DNA of 64,000 bases from Ceraceosorus guamensis (lineage: Eukaryota; Basidiomycota; Exobasidiomycetes; Ceraceosorales; Ceraceosoraceae), in NCBI RefSeq assembly GCF_003144195.1, contig NW_020290005.1:124001-188000 (forward strand). The letters run 5' to 3'. A model generated the notes under the pieces. It made no database searches. It worked only from the letters and a program-made list of their open reading frames with translations, and was not told the DNA's origin. The stretch's first letter is position 1. Each line of letters starts with the position of its first letter. This document shows, in pieces, positions 58,719-64,000 of this stretch. Position numbers and translations under genes: made by a program.

Positions 58719-61690
58719 ATGGCCTTGCCGCTGCCAGCCGGCTGGACGGAGCATGTATCACCAACGGGCCAGCCGTACTGGTACAATGCGTCCACTCGCA
58801 CATCCACATACCACCGCCCAGCGCCGCCAGGCGGCTACGCCGGACCGCCTCCACCTCTCCAAACTTCGTCGTTTGTTCAAGATACCTCCACCAGTGCCGT
58901 CGCGCAGCAGTCCCCCGTAGTAGAGAAGAAGAAGAAAGAGAAGCCCAAAGTGAAGCAACCCATCCCCGGCACAGAAGGATGGATCAAGGTGACCACCACC
59001 CACGACAACGTCTTCTACTCGCATCCAGAGTCGGCAAGGTCTGAGTGGACAGTGCCGGACGAGATCAAAGATGCTGTCAAAGCTATGGACGAGCGAGAAG
59101 AAGAAGAACGTAGAGCACAAGTAGAGAGGAGACGCAAGGCTGAAGAGGAAGCGAGAGAAGCCGAGGAAAAGGCTGCAGACGAGGAGAGGGAGCGCATAGA
59201 AGCGCAACAACGCGTCCAACCGGAAGAAGAGCAGCGATTGCGGAAGGAGCAAGAAGCTAAGGAGAAGGAACTCAGAGATGCAGGGAAGAGAAAACGCGGA
59301 GAAGAGCTGGACGACGAAGACGAGGATGTAGGTGGGGTAGATGCGGACGAGTTGCTCGCTGCCCCCGCAGATGAGAGTGATGCTGCAGCGACGAAGAAGG
59401 CCAAATTGGAGCGCCGCGATGTCGCTGAATCATATGCGGACCATGAGCCAGGCGAAGAATCGGAGGACGAGGATGAAGAAGCGTGGCAAAGACGAGTGGC
59501 AGCTGAGATGGCGGCCGAAGCTGAAGCCGAGGCCAGCGAAGAGGTGGCGACACCCACCCATGGGCCGCCGCTTGGTCCACCTCCATCTGGACCGTATACG
59601 GGACCGCCTCCATCCATGCCGCCACCGCCTCCAGGTGGGTATACAGGACCGCCGCCGCCCCTGTCCTATCCTGGTGGTCCTCCACCAGGCTTCTTACAGA
59701 ATCAAGGCCCACAACCCCCGAACATATTTCCTCCTCCGCCAGGCGCATACAATCCTCCGCCTCAGCTCTCCCACGAAGAGAGCAAGGCTCTGTTCATGCT
59801 CATGCTGACATCCTTGAACGGGACAGCCAATGAGATCAATCCGATGGCACCCTGGGACAAAGAGCTCGTCAAGTTCGTCCATCTGACCGACTATGGAAGG
59901 TTGACAAGCCTTCGAGATAGACAAGACGCGTTCAATGAATGGTGCAAATTGAGATTGAGGGAGAAGAGGAAAGCGGGACCGAGCGGAGCAAGAAAGCTCT
60001 CCACAGTCGCGAGCGATGAGCCCGAACAAATTACAGCCAATGCGAGCGCTTCCACACACACAGCCAACAATGGCCACGCCCGTGAGCGTCAAGAGCCAAA
60101 TGGTGCTCTTGAAACTTATCGAGCGTTGCTGCAAAGCTCGGTCACGTCGACCAGGACAAAGTGGGAAGACTTCCGTAAGGAGCACAAAAAGGGGAGGAGC
60201 TTCTTCGCGTTTGGCAGAAATGATGCGGAACGCGAGAAGGAGTTCAAAAAGTGGTTGAGGGAGCTCGGAGAGCGTGAGTGATTTGCGCCAAGGGGTCTGT
60301 CCCGTGCTGAAAGCGCTGACCCTTACCCCTTGCCTGGCATTAGGGAAACGAGCCGCTGCAGAAAAGGCGGAGCAAGACTTTGTGCACCTTTTGGAGGCAA
60401 GGCTTAATAGGGCGGAGCAAGGGCTTAGCAGCACATCGGATCCGCAGCAGTGCAGCGAGGCATGGAGCAAAGCGAAACGTCAACCCGGGCTGGACACCGA
60501 TGCTCGATACGAAGCTGTCGCATCATCCAGTCGCAGAGCTGATCTATTTGCCAAGTGGGTCAAGGGGGAGCTGAGTAGCGCCGGTCGTGAAAAGGGTCAG
60601 ACGAAAGAGTCAGAAGAATCTGCGACGAAGAAGAGGGATGCGGCAACTGCACTTCGCGAACGGGAAGATCGGGTCCGAAGAGAGCGAGCAAAGTTGGAAC
60701 AACAGAATCAGCGCACCATCCAAGCGACCAGTCACGAGGAAAGGTGAGTGGACATGTAGGCTTGAATCCGGATCGCTTGGTGACTGAAGCCCTTCCGTCG
60801 GCATTCAGTGTCGTAGCATTCTCGCAATTGCTGGTGGACGCGGTGACCAATCCTCATACAAGCTGGTCATCAGCTCGATTCGATCTCAGCTCCGATGCCC
60901 GCTTCCGTTCTCATTCACTCCAGCAACGAGAAAAGGAGGACCTCTTTCGAGCGCATCTGGACAAGTTACAATCGCGCAAGCTTGCCGCTTTGCATCGCGT
61001 GTTCGAAAAGCATGCCCCACAGCTCGATACGGCGAAGCGAATCGCGTTACCTTTGGTACGCGATGATGAGGATATGGAGAAGGGCGGCCTAGGCGAATGG
61101 CTCAAAGAGGAAGAGCAGCGCGGGCTCCGACTTGAAGAGATGTTTGAGCGATGGAACGACCAAAGGCACAACGATGCTCGCAGAGACTTTGACAAGATGC
61201 TCAAGGGTGAGTTTGCGCGCTGGTTGGCGAGTTCCGAGCAGTTAAGTGTTCCAACACAAAATTGCTTTAGACTGACGTCACCATTTCTGCTCCACTGCAG
61301 AGTCGAGTTTCATCTCCTTTTGGGGCGCTTTGAGAGCCGAGAGACAACGCATGATAGCTGCGGGACAGGACACCGACGCGACTGACGCCGCAGATGAGGA
61401 CGACGATGTTCCCAGCCTGTTGAAGATGGCCGGCAGCGTAGATTTGGAGGAGGTGCATGCAACCTTGCAGGTGCGTATGCCGATCACGCCGACCGATGGA
61501 GTCTATCATCTTGTCTTTGGCTCACGCGTGCTTCATCTTGCGCCAATCACGTCAGAACGATGCCAGATATCGAGCGTTTGATTTTGTGCCTGAGAAGCGA
61601 GACGCGTGGGTGAGGTCGTATCTGCAGCAGATGGACGTGCCCAAGTCTACAGCTTTCCAGGCTCAAGCTGGATCAGCCGCCACACGCTAA
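58719..61690 (+). CDS. WW-FF domain splicing/elongation factor (TCERG1/Urn1-like)
   Basis: Exons 58719-60273, 60344-60743, 60809-61206, 61301-61470 and 61556-61690 give 2658 nt, 885 aa. A first WW domain (LPAGWTEHVSPTGQPYWYN then TYHRP) and a second (GWIKVTTTHDNVFYSHPESA with SEWTVP) are followed by a Glu/Arg-rich coiled coil (about 125-200), an acidic region and a Pro-rich segment rich in GPPP (about 290-350). The second half holds several FF-type modules, for example KWEDFRKEHKKGRSFFAFGR with FKKWLREL, and RYRAFDFVPEKRDAWVRSYL at the end. TCERG1 and yeast Urn1 bind splicing factors and the phosphorylated Pol II tail. In the first WW the second signature Trp is Tyr. It is divergent from the HECT gene. 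Confidence 0.88.
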
Positions 61691-62675
61691 TCATATGGTA
61701 TTGATGCAGAGCAGCGTTCTTGTCTCTTGCAGCGGGAGCACTCAGACTGACCTTTGAGTGCCTGCAGATATGACGCTGGCAATACACGAACTGCGTCACT
61801 GAATCGATCGGCTAAGCTGATAGCTCAAGTCTTGAGTGTGAATAAGTGTGGATGGCCATTCGTGGCCTTTGCATCCGCGACACGCGCGCGCAAATGCTTT
61901 GGGCAGGCGCGGAAACGAAACCGTGACATTGTGTAAAGTCGACGGGTTGCTCGCCCCCTCAAGCCTCATTGACGGTCACAACTTTCTCCACTCAACGTCG
62001 CAGGCCAGAGCTGACAAGGCCATAGGAGCTAGCCCAAGGTATGGCACTGTCAAACGGGCAATGCGAATCAAAAGGTAAAGAAGGCAAAAAGGCAAGCCAT
62101 CCGGGATGCGCCCCGCTCCACGCGAGACGTCATGCACCGGTTGCGAATGCCCTATGCTCAAGAGTTGGAAATTCCAGAAGAGGGCTACTTCCACTGTACT
62201 AGCCAACCCGGGCGCATGCTCAGGAATTCGATTGTACATATACCGCAAACATCCGATGCTTTTTTTTTTTTTTCGGCCGATCGATGGATTTTGATAGCGG
62301 CGACAAGGTAGCTGGAGGTTTGCTGTCGCCCCCTTGCCTGTACCTGCAGTGGGAGTGGTGAGTGTGACAGCTCGCTTGTTGCAAGGAAGAAATCGATGCC
62401 CGACTTCTGCTCCCTCGCCCCAGAAAAGTTGCGACGATCCAATTCCAATTCCATGGTGCAGTATCTGATCGATATGTTTCGCCCATTGCTGCACAGGGGC
62501 TTCCAGACTCTGTGTAAGAAGCCGCTAAAGAGCGCAATAGCACATCACCAGTGCTTAGGGAAAAGTTGATGCGACGTGTAGCAAAAGACGAATGAGCGCG
62601 TCGAGGACAAGGAAAGTGAGCTGCTTCAAGGTCCCTAGCCCTCACTTACGCGGTAAACAAGAGCCTGGTATCAGA
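61691..62675. other. Convergent intergenic region
   Basis: About 1 kb between the WW-FF gene (+) and the CX9C protein gene (-). It holds a T14 run at 62260-62273. A 172-codon minus frame (61976-62494) shows no domain and is crossed by the homopolymer. Confidence 0.45.
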
Positions 62676-63056
62676 TCACTTTGTGCCTTGCTCGAGGCTG
62701 AGCGTGCCAACGCTGTGAGCAGCTGGTCCTTTGCCAGCCTTGATGTCCTCATCCCTCTTGACAGCTTCTGTGCACTCATAAAGCCTCTTGAGGTAAGGCG
62801 TGCATTCCCTCGTCACTGTCTGATCGTCGCTCTTTTCGTGTTTTGCAAGACAAGCATCATATCCCTTGATGGCGGGTCCGCATCGCGTCTTGACCGCTCT
62901 TACAAGAGGAACGCTGTCCGCTGCGCAGATGGCTAGAGCCGTCTTTTGCTCTGCGCAAGCCTCGCCGTGATTCGATTGATTGGCCAGGATGCAGCGCTGG
63001 TAAGAATTGAGCTGGTCTGCGCATGACGAAGCCACGTTGGACAGAGAATCTTCCAT
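62676..63056 (-). CDS. Four-CX9C mitochondrial protein (CHCHD5/Mix14-like)
   Basis: A single exon of 126 aa from the ATG at 63056 (MEDSLSNVASSC). It has four perfect CX9C motifs with Cys at about 12/22, 34/44, 59/69 and 85/95, i.e. two coiled-coil-helix-coiled-coil-helix units. Proteins of this type are imported into the mitochondrial intermembrane space by the Mia40 disulfide relay. Spacing, size and order fit CHCHD5 (yeast Mix14); the complex I subunit NDUFA8 also has four CX9C motifs and is an alternative. The last ~25 residues are low complexity. No cleavable presequence is seen, as expected for Mia40 substrates. Confidence 0.85.
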   Translation of the reverse strand: MEDSLSNVASSCADQLNSYQRCILANQSNHGEACAEQKTALAICAADSVPLVRAVKTRCGPAIKGYDACLAKHEKSDDQTVTRECTPYLKRLYECTEAVKRDEDIKAGKGPAAHSVGTLSLEQGTK

Positions 63057-63747
63057 TTTGTTGAACAAGAGAATGACTGATACGAGAGAGAAATCTAAGA
63101 CGAGCTGCGTTCAGTCGTACAGAGTCAATGATCTATGCCAAGAGTGCATGGTGGTTGGGTGGTTGGGGGGTCTGGAGTGGAGGTTCGCCCGCCTATAGAG
63201 GCGTAGTCCTGTGTCACGACTTCTGACAGCTTGCTCGACAAATCTTCCTTGCGTCGGCGCAAATCGGCCGATGCGCTCCGTCAGCGACCGCAGAGTCCGT
63301 TTTCTCTCTTTTTCTCTCTCCCTCTCTCCCTCTCCCCCCCCCCTCTCTCTATTTGTGGGCGTCTCGGACTCGGATCCAGCAGGAACGCTTCAGCGTGGGT
63401 GGGCTCGAGACTGCGGTGCAAGCATACTGCTCACAGAAGCGCGCTTCGACAATCACGACGCTTTGCGAGATGCATAGCAACAGCTATGTAGGAGGAAGCA
63501 CATCATTGGCAGGAATGGCATTCATGGTTTTACACGTCATAGGCAAGTGCTGATGATAAAGTAAAGCGTGGCCACTGATATGCGAGGTTCGACTCCAGGT
63601 CCCAAAACGCGACAATGGAGGCTGCAACGGACTGAAAGCGGGAAGCCAGTCCCTGACACGTGGCGCTCAAGACAAAAGCCGAGCACGACACGGCTTCTGG
63701 AGGAAGAAGGCGAAAGGGGAGTCTGAAAGGGGCAGTGTGGAATTGGC
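63057..63747. other. Intergenic region with pyrimidine tract
   Basis: About 690 bp between two minus-strand genes, so it contains the promoter of the CX9C gene and the 3' UTR of the right-edge gene. Its main feature is the CT-rich tract at 63298-63351. Confidence 0.45.
63298..63351. repeat. CT-rich pyrimidine tract
   Basis: About 54 bases of nearly pure C/T including a C10 run. It lies about 240 bp upstream of the CX9C gene start and reads as GAGA-type purine on that gene's strand. Confidence 0.9.
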
Positions 63748-64000
63748 CTATTCGTACATTTCTGTCATTCCAACTGCAAGAGCCGCCTGCCAGGCTTTGA
63801 TGTCTTCGCCGCTATAGCCCTGCTTGGCTGGTCGTCGAGTCTTGTGAGAGCCTGCTGAACTCTTCCGAGTGGAGCGCGGCGCGGCGCTGCTCTCCGACGC
63901 CTGAACATCGTACCGTTTGCGTCTCTCGCCATTCCTCTCAGAGGACCGGCGCGGTCGGTCGCCAGAGTCGGGGTCTAGGCGCGGCAGGGCTGACGCTTTG
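63748..64000 (-). CDS. 3' end of an unidentified gene, cut by the window edge
   Basis: An open minus-strand frame of 83 codons runs in from the right edge and ends at a TAG at 63748-63750. It is basic and Ser/Arg-rich (RPRRSSERNGERRKRYDV; STRKSSAGSHKTRRPAKQGY) and ends in a short helical segment, SGEDIKAWQAALAVGMTEMY. Composition is protein-like and the final segment looks conserved, but the family is not recognisable from this fragment. Confidence 0.5.
   Translation of the reverse strand, partial: KASALPRLDPDSGDRPRRSSERNGERRKRYDVQASESSAAPRSTRKSSAGSHKTRRPAKQGYSGEDIKAWQAALAVGMTEMYE

Noticed and set aside
61976-62494. Minus-strand 172-codon frame
   Set aside because: Crosses a T14 homopolymer encoding poly-Lys and has no recognisable feature.
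63580-63605. tRNA-like B box (GGTTCGACTCC)
   Set aside because: The bases around it do not pair as a T stem, and no matching A box or acceptor stem is visible.
1-64000. Transposons, LTR elements, CRISPR arrays, rRNA genes
   Set aside because: No transposase, reverse transcriptase, integrase, terminal repeats, spaced direct-repeat arrays or rRNA signatures were seen on either strand by eye.

Overview
The window is nuclear DNA from an intron-rich fungus. Nearly every gene is cut by short introns of about 60-110 bp with gtgag/gtaag donors and cag/tag acceptors, and the gene set is eukaryotic core machinery with fungus-specific members (DASH subunit DAD3, a Dsf2/Nif1-type Sel1 protein, a TRF4-type poly(A) polymerase). 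Gene structure and base composition suggest a basidiomycete, probably Ustilaginomycotina; the genus cannot be read from the sequence. I saw no bacterial, organellar, viral or transposon genes.

Layout, left to right: a PUB1/TIA-1-type RNA-binding protein (+) faces RPB1, the largest subunit of RNA polymerase II (-). A presequence-bearing trypsin-like serine protease (+) faces an acylaminoacyl-peptidase (-). A gene-poor stretch (17.1-23.2 kb) holds one tiny spliced gene. A universal stress protein (+) faces a Sel1-repeat protein (-), followed by a large unknown coiled-coil protein (-). A second gene-poor stretch runs from 34.2 to 38.5 kb. Then come mitochondrial-type branched-chain aminotransferase (-), TRF4 poly(A) polymerase (+), DAD3 (-), an AKTIP-like UEV protein (+), an F-box protein (-), a membrane-anchored alpha/beta-hydrolase-fold protein (+), TRIP13/PCH2 (+), a HUWE1/TOM1-type HECT ligase (-), a WW-FF splicing/elongation factor (+), a four-CX9C mitochondrial protein (-), and the 3' end of one more gene (-) at the right edge.

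Exon boundaries were worked out by hand. For almost every gene the spliced lengths sum to a multiple of three and restore conserved domains across the junctions, so those models are well supported. The first exons of the PUB1-like and HECT genes and the second exon of DAD3 are less certain. The genes do not form a pathway cluster. Themes are mRNA synthesis and processing (RPB1, PUB1-like, TRF4, WW-FF), ubiquitin (HECT, UEV, F-box), chromosome segregation and meiosis (DAD3, PCH2) and mitochondria (aminotransferase, CX9C protein, probably the protease).

Most unusual: a HUWE1-type HECT ligase with no room for the usual giant N-terminus; a PUB1-type protein lacking RRM1; a hydrolase fold whose oxyanion and nucleophile motifs are replaced; a degenerate RPB1 tail rich in Phe/Trp and Gln heptads; and a TCACGA-core motif scattered through the gene-poor DNA.
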